Below are positions 45,279 to 52,987 of a stretch of DNA of 64,000 nucleotides, piece by piece. The translations under genes were made by a program, and so were the position numbers. A model generated the notes under the pieces. It was not told the DNA's origin and did no database searches. It saw only the letters and a program-made list of their open reading frames with translations. Position 1 is the stretch's first letter, and each line of letters opens with the position of its first letter. Source of the stretch: Bacillus sp. AFS006103 (lineage in GTDB: Bacteria; Bacillota; Bacilli; Bacillales; Cytobacillaceae); contig NTXX01000001.1 in NCBI GenBank assembly GCA_002559145.1, forward strand, positions 1 to 64,000. Direction: 5' to 3'.

Positions 45279-45776
45279 TTAGATTGTCACAATTTGCTCT
45301 TTTGAATAAGATTCTCCTTGCTTGTCAGTCCAAGTTGTAGTGACTATGAACTTATTGGGAGTTCCACTATGTACCATAACATACTCTTCAAAGCTCTTTC
45401 CTGGATCAAGGAATTCATACGGCACCATTTCTCTCCTAACGTATCCTCTGTATTCTTCTGCAATCTCGAAATCAACATTGTATGCAGTTGCCTTTCCAGA
45501 GTTCCAAATCTTCATTCTGAAATTGTGTCTGGCTACATTATAAATGCGTGCTTCTACACAGGCTCTTGTGGCTTCTTCCCTTTCCTTTTCTTTTTCCTCT
45601 AACTCATACTTCTTTAGCCTTTCTTCAACTTCATGGAGTCTTTCTCTAAGTCTATTTGCTTTTCTTGAGTCTCTGTAAGACAAATAAGATAAAATAAGTG
45701 CAATCGCAGGAAATCCGTACTGTACAAGTCCAATGAAGATTTTTTTCAGTTGTAGCAAATGTCCGACTAAATCCAT
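45279..45776 (-). CDS. Small membrane protein with coiled coil, cargo
   Basis: The 165-residue product has one N-terminal membrane segment (about 12-32), a charged coiled coil (about 38-72), and a C-terminal beta-rich domain (KIWNSGKATAYNVDFEI...). No known family. GGAGG precedes the ATG. It follows the next gene by 8 bases, so the two and the HNH gene form one unit read leftward. Confidence 0.6.
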   Translation of the reverse strand: MDLVGHLLQLKKIFIGLVQYGFPAIALILSYLSYRDSRKANRLRERLHEVEERLKKYELEEKEKEREEATRACVEARIYNVARHNFRMKIWNSGKATAYNVDFEIAEEYRGYVRREMVPYEFLDPGKSFEEYVMVHSGTPNKFIVTTTWTDKQGESYSKEQIVTI

Positions 45777-45784
45777 AAAGCCTC

Positions 45785-46042
45785 CTATTTAAATAACTTT
45801 TTTATTTCCTTTTCTATTTGTTTTTTAATGTCATCCTTAAAATCTTCAACATTAGCATTAATGATATGGCTATTCTCTTCAATTAGTTGTTCTTTCGTGA
45901 TAATAAGACCGCAATCGGAACACTTCACTTCTGTTTCGTTAGGAGCGTTTAGCAAGTCTTCAATTCCTTCATCAATAGTTGAGAATTGATCATTCCCACA
46001 GACACTGCATTTCAACACAATTTTCATTTCCATGTTTTTCAT
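45785..46042 (-). CDS. Small zinc-ribbon-like protein, cargo
   Basis: The 85-residue product (MKNMEMKIVLKCSVCGNDQF) has CSVC and CSDC pairs (KCSVCGN, VKCSDCGL), a likely zinc ribbon, and a charged C-terminal helix. I chose the ATG at 46042 because AAGGAGG lies 8 bases upstream; the frame otherwise runs on into the HNH gene. Start is 35 bases after the HNH stop. Confidence 0.65.
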   Translation of the reverse strand: MKNMEMKIVLKCSVCGNDQFSTIDEGIEDLLNAPNETEVKCSDCGLIITKEQLIEENSHIINANVEDFKDDIKKQIEKEIKKLFK

Positions 46043-46076
46043 AATCATAAACCTCCTTATTTTTTCGTTTAGAAAT

Positions 46077-47537
46077 CTATCCTTTTCTTCCGTCCACTTG
46101 GTTATAGATGCAATCTTCAACTAATGGAATAAAAATCTTTTCATAATGGTAACGAACACAAACTCCTGATAAGTCATGTTTTAATACTTTTAATTTCGTT
46201 TTATCCATCGGATTATTTGGATCAATATGAACGATAATGTCAGGGTTTTTAGGATTTAAACCTATAATACCCAGGTCAAATAGCGTGTGGTGATTTGGGC
46301 ATAAAACAAGCATATTTGGAAAATCATCCATTCCATTGTGTTCTTTACCATGTGGTTGTATGTGATGTACTTCAGAATAGTTAATGTTAGGTAAGAAAGT
46401 TAAAGAAGTGCCACAGATCTGACATGTATTATCATAGAGTTTTTTAATCTCTTTTACCTTTTTTGAGTCCCTTGGTCTCTTTTGGAGTAAATAAGATTGA
46501 AAATGGTTTTCTATTCCTCGATCATTTTCTTCACCAGACGAGGAAGGATCTGAGTCATTTTGTTCTGATGAAGTTTGGACGAAAAAATCATTGAACCCAA
46601 AGTATTTAGTGTTATTGGTATCCTCACAGTATCGCTCAAAAGCATACTGTACGTAAGGAGGAAAGCCAAAAACTTCAATTATTTGGTGTAGAGAAGTTCC
46701 AGATGAATTCAACAAAGAGTGATAAACCATATTCGTTCTTAAATGAGTAGCGTGTAAAGTATTTTCCAATCCTAATTTCATAGACACGTATTTCAAAAAG
46801 TAATTAATTAATTGATGTGGTTCATAAGGTTTTTCTTTTTGTAATTCTTTTGTGTATTTTAAATTTCTTGCATTCCATATTTTAGTAATGAAATTCTCTG
46901 AGTCTACATTAGAATGAATTCTAACATTATAATAGTTTCTAATGTGATCTCCACATTCTCCACGAATGGTGATGTTTGGAACTGTCGATTGGGAAGCGAA
47001 GTTTTTAACGATAACAAAATTGTCCGATATTTCTATATCATCTAAAGTCATCGCTTTGTCCAAATTACTTGGTGAAAAATCACCTGTATCATATCCTGCC
47101 GATAAACATAAGGCGATAGATGCCTTAACTGTCAGAATGGCTTTTTCCTCGTCTAAATGTTTGTAAAAATCATCATCGAATAGTCTGTTTATTTCATCCT
47201 TTTCTAATAAAACTGGTCTATTAATGTTGTCCTTTGATTTTATTGTCTTTAAATTTTTATCTTGAACTGGAAATGGAGGAATTATTTCTTGCTTTAATAT
47301 ACTCTGGTAATAATATTGATGAAAATTAACTAAGGCAGAATATATATTTTTATCTGTGGTGTTATTGTTGTAAATAAATTCCCGCAAATTCTCTTCTTTG
47401 AAAACTTCCTCCATTTCTACATCGCCTAATTTTTTATGATATTTTCTAACTTTACCTCTATGTGCTTGTAAGCTGGATCTTGGTTGGTATACTGTATCTT
47501 TTTCATAATTATTGAAAACCCTTGTGAATTTCATCAT
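46077..47537 (-). CDS. Degenerate tyrosine-recombinase domain fused to HNH nuclease
   Basis: The 486-residue product combines two modules. Residues about 40-305 follow the tyrosine recombinase plan: a SAM-like N-terminal core (NIYSALVNFHQYYYQ), the Arg I box read as SAGYDTGDFSPSNL (Asp150 in place of Arg), a THLRTNMVYHSLL box (His265, Arg267) and Tyr303 in FERYCE. After a Ser/Asp-rich linker (325-345), residues 368-430 are an HNH nuclease: Cys372-xx-Cys375, SEVHHIQPHG (His391/392), Asn408, LCPNHHTLF (Cys413, His416/417). The recombinase half lacks Arg I and so is probably DNA-binding. AAGGTGGG precedes the start. Confidence 0.78.
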   Translation of the reverse strand: MMKFTRVFNNYEKDTVYQPRSSLQAHRGKVRKYHKKLGDVEMEEVFKEENLREFIYNNNTTDKNIYSALVNFHQYYYQSILKQEIIPPFPVQDKNLKTIKSKDNINRPVLLEKDEINRLFDDDFYKHLDEEKAILTVKASIALCLSAGYDTGDFSPSNLDKAMTLDDIEISDNFVIVKNFASQSTVPNITIRGECGDHIRNYYNVRIHSNVDSENFITKIWNARNLKYTKELQKEKPYEPHQLINYFLKYVSMKLGLENTLHATHLRTNMVYHSLLNSSGTSLHQIIEVFGFPPYVQYAFERYCEDTNNTKYFGFNDFFVQTSSEQNDSDPSSSGEENDRGIENHFQSYLLQKRPRDSKKVKEIKKLYDNTCQICGTSLTFLPNINYSEVHHIQPHGKEHNGMDDFPNMLVLCPNHHTLFDLGIIGLNPKNPDIIVHIDPNNPMDKTKLKVLKHDLSGVCVRYHYEKIFIPLVEDCIYNQVDGRKG

Positions 47538-47803
47538 CTTCCCACCTTAAAATTATCTATTTATACCTCTTATGTCGGAATTGAAATGTTTGGTTGGTTT
47601 ACAAATAATTACATTCTTTATATTTATCATTATAGTTTTCTGTTAAATTTTTGTAAAATATTATTTCACTTTAAAGTAGTCAACAATTGAATAACCTAAA
47701 GTGCGTTGGATTATGGAGTACAATTTAATCAATATAAAAATAAGGGCTATCCTCGATGGGAAGCCCCTAATTTATTAATTTGACAAAAAAAGTTATTAAG
47801 AAT
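47538..47803. other. Right-end noncoding region of the element
   Basis: About 270 bases of AT-rich DNA upstream of the HNH gene hold its promoter; a weak GGGCT/AGCCC hairpin lies at 47744-47766. No coding frame is supported. Confidence 0.4.
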
Positions 47804-47844
47804 TTAATTTCACCCAATTAATTTTGGGCGAAATTAATACAACC
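47804..47844 (+). repeat. Internal end-like repeat and 34-bp near palindrome
   Basis: TTAATTTC-A-CCCAA and its near mirror form a palindrome (47804-47837). The segment also carries TTCACCCA and AATACAACC in the same order as the true right end, so it is a second, internal end-like copy. A recombinase-binding site is inferred. Confidence 0.65.
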
Positions 47845-47868
47845 TTTATTATAATTGACTTTTTTAAA

Positions 47869-47896
47869 TTCACCCAGAATAAATTAAGAATACAAA
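47869..47896 (-). repeat. Right terminal inverted repeat of the element
   Basis: TTCACCCAGAATAAATTAAG and GAATACAA (47869-47895). Its reverse complement matches the left end with a 4-base gap. It ends where comGA resumes. Confidence 0.8.
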
Positions 47897-48532
47897 CCAG
47901 GCTCGGGCAAAACCACAACACTCTATTCTTTATTAAACGAAACTGCCCACTTATTTCATCGTAATGTTATCACACTCGAAGATCCCATTGAAAAAAACTA
48001 TGACTCCGTCTTGCAAATTCAAGTGAATGAAAAAGCAGGCGTAACTTATGCAGCCGGATTAAAGGCGATTCTTCGTCATGACCCTGACATTATTATGGTG
48101 GGTGAAATAAGAGATGCTGAAACAGCAAAAATTGCCGTTAGAGCAGCATTAACTGGGCACTTAGTGCTTTCGACGATGCATACCCGTGATTCTAAGGGTG
48201 CGGTTTATCGACTGCATGAGTTTGGGGTCAATTGGTTAGAGGTCGAGCAGACGCTCATTGCGATAACCGCTCAAAGGCTAGTTGAACTAACCTGCCCCTT
48301 TTGTGAAGGAGATTGTTCACCTATTTGTTATTCCTACGGCAGATGGAAACGCGCCAGTGTGTTTGAACTTTTATCAGGAAGAAATTTACATGCAGTAATG
48401 AAAGCTGCCCAAGGAGAACAAATTGAGATACGTTACCGCGTGTTAAAGGATGTAATTAATAAAGGCATTGCCCTTGGGTATATTCAAGAATCTGAATTTG
48501 AACGTTTGGTGTATGATGATGAATCGTCATAA
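47896..48532 (+). pseudogene. comGA: comGA 3' fragment
   Basis: This fragment begins with the second half of the P-loop (SGKTTTLYSLLNETA at 47903) and covers the rest of ComGA: Walker B and His-box motifs LEDPIE, QVNEKAGVTYAAGLKAILRHDPDIIMVGEIRDAETAKIAVRAALTGHLVLSTMHT. It is otherwise intact and in frame. The gene would be restored by precise excision. There is no start codon at its head; the first internal Met would give a product lacking the P-loop. Confidence 0.94.
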
Positions 48533-49550
48533 ATGGACTGTGAATGAACAAGCTCATTTCCTGAGAAGAACCGGTGAACTATTAGCAAGGGGGTATCCAA
48601 TTGCCTTAGCAATTGAATCCATAGCATTACAATTATCAACAAAACGTAAGGAGGAGTTAAATGGGTGTTTAGATGAGTTGAAAAAAGGTTTACCGTTTCA
48701 TGATGCTTTAAATAATCTTGGTTTCCACAAAGACTTAGTTGGTTATGTCTATTTTGCCGAGCAGCACGGCAGCTTTGCAGATGCTCTGTTAGAAGGAAGT
48801 GATCTTGCCCTATTAAAAGATAAAGATTTACAAAAATTACTCAAGTTGCTTCAATATCCAATGATACTTTTGGTTATCACAGGATTTCTATTTATTTTTA
48901 TAGAAAATACTTTACTTCCAAGGTTTACAACCCTTTTTTCATCACTTGGACTGGAAGCAAATTTTTTCACGAATGTCATTTACTCTTTTGATCATTACTT
49001 CCCCATTGTTATCGGTGCCTTACTTCTTACACTAACGATGGGAGCAGTTTATTACTTTCTATTTTTTCGAAAACTCTCCGTTCTTAAGCAAAGGTCTCTA
49101 CTTGTTCGAATCCCTTTTGTTGGCAGGATCCTCAAGCTACTGTTTACCCACTACTTTTCCATTCAACTAAGCTTCCTCTTATCCGGTGGATTATCAGTTT
49201 CCGAAGCCCTATTACTATTTGAACAGAATCATAGACATCCTTTTTATAGTCACTTAGCTAATCAAATAAAAAGTAAGTTAATGACCGGAGAAAAATTGGA
49301 GACTATCTTAGCATCCCTATCGTTTTTCGAAAAAGAATTTCCGATGATTGTAAAACATGGCCAAGAAAATGGAAAATTGGAGCAGGAATTACTTTTTTTT
49401 AGTAAGCATTGTGTTACTAACATGGAGGAAATGATAGAAAAACGCTTAAAAACCATTCAGCCAGTTCTTTACCTTTTTATTGGATTTATGGTAGTTTCTA
49501 TGTATTTGGCTATTCTTTTACCAATGTTTCATTTACTTGATGGAATTTAA
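48513..49550 (+). CDS. comGB: Competence pseudopilus membrane platform ComGB
   Basis: ComGB is the polytopic GspF/PilC-like platform of the competence pilus. The 345-residue product has ARGYPIALAIESIALQL in the first domain, three membrane segments, and the second copy with LLSGGLSVSEALLLF. I chose ATG at 48513, one of three tandem ATGs overlapping the comGA stop; no strong ribosome site is present, so translation was presumably coupled to comGA. Confidence 0.94.
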   Translation: MMMNRHKWTVNEQAHFLRRTGELLARGYPIALAIESIALQLSTKRKEELNGCLDELKKGLPFHDALNNLGFHKDLVGYVYFAEQHGSFADALLEGSDLALLKDKDLQKLLKLLQYPMILLVITGFLFIFIENTLLPRFTTLFSSLGLEANFFTNVIYSFDHYFPIVIGALLLTLTMGAVYYFLFFRKLSVLKQRSLLVRIPFVGRILKLLFTHYFSIQLSFLLSGGLSVSEALLLFEQNHRHPFYSHLANQIKSKLMTGEKLETILASLSFFEKEFPMIVKHGQENGKLEQELLFFSKHCVTNMEEMIEKRLKTIQPVLYLFIGFMVVSMYLAILLPMFHLLDGI

Positions 49551-49570
49551 AAAAATGGAGGTTAATTAAA

Positions 49571-49891
49571 ATGATAAACAATGAGAAAGGCTTCACTTTA
49601 ATCGAAATGATGATTGTCATGCTAGTAATTTCTGTACTGTTAATAATCACAATTCCCAACGTTGCTAAACATAATTCAAATATAAACAATAAAGGCTGCG
49701 ATGCCTACGTTAAAATGGTTCAAGCTCAAGTTCAAGCTTATCAAATGGATAAGAATAAGATTCCCACAATCGCGGAACTAAAAACGGAAGGATATATAAA
49801 GACGGACGCTAAAGGCTGTCCAAACGGTAAGACGGTTGAAATAGACTCTGAAGGTACTGTTACAGCTGTTGCATTAGTAACCAACCCATAA
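49571..49891 (+). CDS. comGC: Major competence pseudopilin ComGC
   Basis: The 106-residue product has the class 2 signal cut by ComC: NNEKGFTLIEMMIVMLVISVLL. A pair of Cys (GCDAY...GCPNG) can form the stabilising disulfide. GGAGG precedes the ATG. It follows comGB by 20 bases. Confidence 0.95.
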   Translation: MINNEKGFTLIEMMIVMLVISVLLIITIPNVAKHNSNINNKGCDAYVKMVQAQVQAYQMDKNKIPTIAELKTEGYIKTDAKGCPNGKTVEIDSEGTVTAVALVTNP

Positions 49892-50331
49892 TGAATAACC
49901 ATCAAAAAGGCTTCACTTTAATAGAGTCCCTGTTAGTTCTCTCCATCTTCATGATTATCTCCTCAATTACAGTTTTCTCCTTAAAGCCACAGCACACAGT
50001 ATTGGAGGATGAAGCCTTTTTAACCCAATTAAAAGCAGACCTATATTATGCACAACAATATGCTATTTCCCATCAGGATGAAGTTTCAATTGTTTTTTTT
50101 CCAAGCCAGAATCGGTACACTATCTTCTGGCTGCCCGACCTGCCTCCAGTCGTCCATCGCAATTACTCAAAAAATATTACACTCACCGAGGGCTCCCTTA
50201 CCTTATATTTCAAATTTCTGAGTGACGGCAATGTAAACAAATTTGGCACAATCTATATCCAAACAAACAATAAAAGATATGTTTTAACCGTATTAATTGG
50301 AAAGGGGCGCTTCTATGTTAAGGAGTATTAA
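49891..50331 (+). CDS. comGD: Minor competence pseudopilin ComGD
   Basis: The 146-residue product starts MNNHQKGFTLIESLLVLSIFMI, the prepilin-like pattern. Its ATG overlaps the comGC stop by one base. It is part of the pseudopilus tip or assembly. Confidence 0.92.
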   Translation: MNNHQKGFTLIESLLVLSIFMIISSITVFSLKPQHTVLEDEAFLTQLKADLYYAQQYAISHQDEVSIVFFPSQNRYTIFWLPDLPPVVHRNYSKNITLTEGSLTLYFKFLSDGNVNKFGTIYIQTNNKRYVLTVLIGKGRFYVKEY

Positions 50332-50650
50332 AGGCTTTTTCTTGCTGGAATTGCTGCTTTCTCTATCAGCCTGGTTAATGCTTAGCTTATTTTGCCTTCC
50401 TTTATTGATTGAGCTAAGGGATCAATCTCGACAATTGGAATTAGAAAGAAAAGCAAGGCAGCTTATGTATGAAGAACTCCAAACCCAATTAATCAACAAA
50501 TCGTTTTCAAATTACACTTCCATTCTGAATGGAGTTGAGTACCAAATCATTTGGAAAAACAATGAAACAGTTGGCCAAAAGGAGGTGTGTGCAAGAATTG
50601 AAAAAAATTCTTTCCTGCCTGAAACCGAAATATGCGGTTTACTGGAATGA
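50315..50650 (+). CDS. comGE: Minor competence pseudopilin ComGE
   Basis: The 111-residue product starts MLRSIKGFFLLELLLSLSAW, a pilin-like start. I chose ATG at 50315 because GGAAAGGGG lies upstream. It overlaps comGD and comGF. Short and divergent, as ComGE proteins are. Confidence 0.82.
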   Translation: MLRSIKGFFLLELLLSLSAWLMLSLFCLPLLIELRDQSRQLELERKARQLMYEELQTQLINKSFSNYTSILNGVEYQIIWKNNETVGQKEVCARIEKNSFLPETEICGLLE

Positions 50651-51074
50651 AGAAGCATTTACGCTCATCGAAGCACTCATTGCTTTTTCTATCTTTACGA
50701 CGATTATTTTCTTTATGACACCTATTTTTCAAATTATCCTAACGAATAAGGATACTGAGGCATCCTTACAGGCAATGGAGTGGGAAGTCTTTTCCAGCCA
50801 AATAAAAAAAGAAATAAGACTGTCTACTCGAGCAGAAGTGGTTTCCGGACGACTAATTCTAACGAAGGATATAGAAACTATTCAATATGAAAGATATGGC
50901 ACTAACCTTAGGAGACGTGTGAATTCTACTGGACATGAAATCATCCTCCAAAATGTTTCACAATTTTCCTTTACTATTTTAAACAATGCCGTCAAAGTCT
51001 TCGTAACGGACCTACGGGGAAGAGAATACTCAATGACAGCTTTTCCAATCGTTAATTGGGGGACAGTCCCATGA
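50598..51074 (+). CDS. comGF: Competence pilin-like ComGF
   Basis: The 158-residue product has a pilin-like segment NEEAFTLIEALIAFSIFTTII after a short basic leader. I chose TTG at 50598 because AAAAGGAGGTG lies about 10 bases upstream; the longer frame lies within comGE. It overlaps comGE and comGG. Confidence 0.87.
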   Translation: MKKILSCLKPKYAVYWNEEAFTLIEALIAFSIFTTIIFFMTPIFQIILTNKDTEASLQAMEWEVFSSQIKKEIRLSTRAEVVSGRLILTKDIETIQYERYGTNLRRRVNSTGHEIILQNVSQFSFTILNNAVKVFVTDLRGREYSMTAFPIVNWGTVP

Positions 51075-51457
51075 GAAATAATGAAAAAGGGTTCACTTAC
51101 CCACTTACCTTATGTTTGGTCATCCTTTTTTTATCATTTTTCTCGTTACGTATTGAACAATTATTATCCGTAAGAAAAATGGCACATGAAACAGATATCA
51201 TCCTGCAAGAGGAGTACTATTTTCTATCGTCGGCAAAAAAAGTTGAAGTAAATTTCCAAAAGAGTGGGACATTACCTTCTAAAGGTGCATTTACTTTTGT
51301 TAAAGGCACCATGAATTACCAAGCTGACCCTCCTACTGGATATATCCAAAGAGTCAATTTCACACTTCTCCTTAATGCAGGTGATAAAGCATATATCGGT
51401 AGGGGATATTTTGATACGAGAACCAAAAAATTAACCAAATGGGTTGAATTGAAGTAA
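51071..51457 (+). CDS. comGG: Competence pilin-like ComGG
   Basis: The 128-residue product starts MRNNEKGFTYPLTLCLVILF, a pilin-like head lacking the usual Glu. I chose ATG at 51071, with GGGGGA just upstream. It is the last comG gene. Confidence 0.88.
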   Translation: MRNNEKGFTYPLTLCLVILFLSFFSLRIEQLLSVRKMAHETDIILQEEYYFLSSAKKVEVNFQKSGTLPSKGAFTFVKGTMNYQADPPTGYIQRVNFTLLLNAGDKAYIGRGYFDTRTKKLTKWVELK

Positions 51458-51504
51458 ACAAACTTGGACATACTTGATGATGAAAATTAAAGGCAGGTGT
51501 GTCC

Positions 51505-51690
51505 ATGAAAACTAATGACTATGTTAAATACATGACCCAAACCATCGTAAAATATGCAGACCAACCCAAGGATGAACGAAGACGTCTTCGGACAGTACGC
51601 AAGGAAACAAAAGCATCCTTTTGGTATCGTTGGTTCGGGATACTACCATACATTCTCTATTACGAAGTAAAAAATAGACGAAAAATGTAA
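51505..51690 (+). CDS. yqzE: YqzE-like small protein
   Basis: The 61-residue product matches YqzE ([26 protein letters not shown]), with a basic middle and an aromatic [15 protein letters not shown] end. It follows comGG and is probably co-transcribed with it. Function unknown. ATG at 51505 is preceded by CAGGTG. Confidence 0.85.
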   Translation: MKTNDYVKYMTQTIVKYADQPKDERRRLRTVRKETKASFWYRWFGILPYILYYEVKNRRKM

Positions 51691-51922
51691 CTGGTGATCC
51701 TACATGTACATTCTTTAATACTTTTCCAAAATAGCTATATTTTGGCCATTTACAATAAGTAGTTTATTAGATTGGGCTATTTTTTTATTATATTGTTACA
51801 ATAAAAAGTCCGAAATTGTGAACATTTTCTAAACTTATAGTGTTAACGTTGTTAACCTCATTCCCATGTTCCTTTGGCTGTATTATAATGGAATAAATTA
51901 TGGGGGTCCGAGGTGAACAGTG

Positions 51923-52621
51923 ATGGAACAAACATTAAAGATAACAAACGTTTTGTCAGATCCAACACGGTACTATATTTATCAATACATTACCAAACGT
52001 CATCAAGAAGTAACAGTTCAAGAGGTGGCGGAAAATTTTAATATTCATCCGAATGTAGCAAGATTGCATTTATCAAAGCTTGAAGATGTCAATATGTTAG
52101 CATCAGAAACAAAGAAAACTGGAAAAGGCGGAAGGCCAAGTAGGTTGTATCGTTTATCTGACGATGTAATCCAGCTTCATTTCCCATTCCGTGACTATAT
52201 GCTCTTATCCAAAGTCGCCATTCAAACAATGATTTCGCTTGGAGAAGCAGGAAAGCAAGCCCTTTACCTAACAGGAAAACGTTTTGGTACTGAAGTGATT
52301 GACCAAGAAAAGGCAAAAAGAGCGTTTGGCGAGGAATTAGAATTCGATCAAAAGTTAACAATATTAAAAAGTGCTGCAACACTTGCAGGTTTTTATCCGG
52401 AATTTGAAGCAAACGGTGAAAAAACAAAGATCTATTTCCAAATATTCAATTGTCCATTTAAAGAAGTGGCAGAAGAACATACGGAAACAGTTTGTAGTAT
52501 GCATCATGAATTTCTAAAGGGCATGTTTGAAGCACTTTTTGAATCCGTTGAGTTAATTGAGAAGGATAATATTATTTCCGGCTGCGAAACTTGTTCTTAT
52601 CAAGCACTGGTTACAAACTAA
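51923..52621 (+). CDS. ArsR/SufR-like winged-helix regulator
   Basis: The 232-residue product has an N-terminal winged helix (QEVTVQEVAENFNIHPNVARLHLSKLEDVNML, then GGRPSRLYRLSD) and a C-terminal domain with spaced Cys (NCPF, VCSMHH, GCETCSYQ), which may bind an iron-sulfur cluster as SufR does. The target is unknown. I chose ATG at 51923 over the GTG at 51920, with GAGGTG upstream. It precedes yqgY. Confidence 0.8.
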   Translation: MEQTLKITNVLSDPTRYYIYQYITKRHQEVTVQEVAENFNIHPNVARLHLSKLEDVNMLASETKKTGKGGRPSRLYRLSDDVIQLHFPFRDYMLLSKVAIQTMISLGEAGKQALYLTGKRFGTEVIDQEKAKRAFGEELEFDQKLTILKSAATLAGFYPEFEANGEKTKIYFQIFNCPFKEVAEEHTETVCSMHHEFLKGMFEALFESVELIEKDNIISGCETCSYQALVTN

Positions 52622-52705
52622 TTCGAAACCATTATTTACATTATGCCTCCTTTTACTTTATAATATTGTAATGATGGTATCGTAGGGTAAAAGGAGGGGA
52701 TACAT

Positions 52706-52948
52706 ATGGATCGCATGTTCAGAGTTTGTGGTTTCTGGACGGGCATTTTTACAGTAATGTTTTATCTAGGAGATTTGGATAAAACGGCAATGTTATTCTT
52801 AGCCCAAACAGGTTTTTTCGTTTTACTAAGCTATCTTAAATTATCCGAACGCATGTATTTGTGGGTCTTCGGAGCATATTTAACAGTTTTCTTCGCTGGC
52901 TTCACTTATTGGACAACATTCATGATGGTGCCTGGTGTAGCAGAGTAA
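52706..52948 (+). CDS. yqgY: YqgY-like membrane protein
   Basis: The 80-residue product has three hydrophobic segments and the family opening MDRMFRVCGFWTGIFTVMFYLGD. It is preceded by AAAAGGAGGGG. Function unknown. Confidence 0.85.
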   Translation: MDRMFRVCGFWTGIFTVMFYLGDLDKTAMLFLAQTGFFVLLSYLKLSERMYLWVFGAYLTVFFAGFTYWTTFMMVPGVAE

Positions 52949-52958
52949 GAACAAGTAG

Positions 52959-52987
52959 AAAAACGCCGGAAAATTCCGGCGTTTTTC
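52959..52987. terminator. Bidirectional terminator
   Basis: AAAAACGCCGGA pairs with TCCGGCGTTTTT over a 4-base loop, between yqgY and the methyltransferase. Confidence 0.92.

Larger units (their letters stand above)
34230..47896 (+). mobile_element. Recombinase-trio element inserted in comGA (~13.7 kb)
   Basis: The boundaries are the points where comGA stops (34229/34230) and resumes (about 47896). The ends are imperfect inverted repeats (see entries). Contents in order: terminator, promoter, three tyrosine-recombinase genes, a TnpC-like gene, an RHH gene, then cargo mostly on the minus strand. No target duplication longer than a few bases is visible; the flanking P-loop Gly codon is GGT on the left and GGC on the right, as if the element brought its own core. 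It resembles the Tn554 family and recombinase-trio elements, with larger recombinases. Transfer genes are absent, so it would move by excision and integration only. Confidence 0.88.

Noticed and set aside
34230..47896. Prophage or integrative conjugative element
   Set aside because: No capsid, portal, terminase, lysis, relaxase or type IV secretion genes are present; only recombinases and cargo.
52089..52427. Minus-strand 112-codon frame opposite the ArsR/SufR-like regulator
   Set aside because: It lacks a ribosome site and lies wholly inside a well-supported gene.
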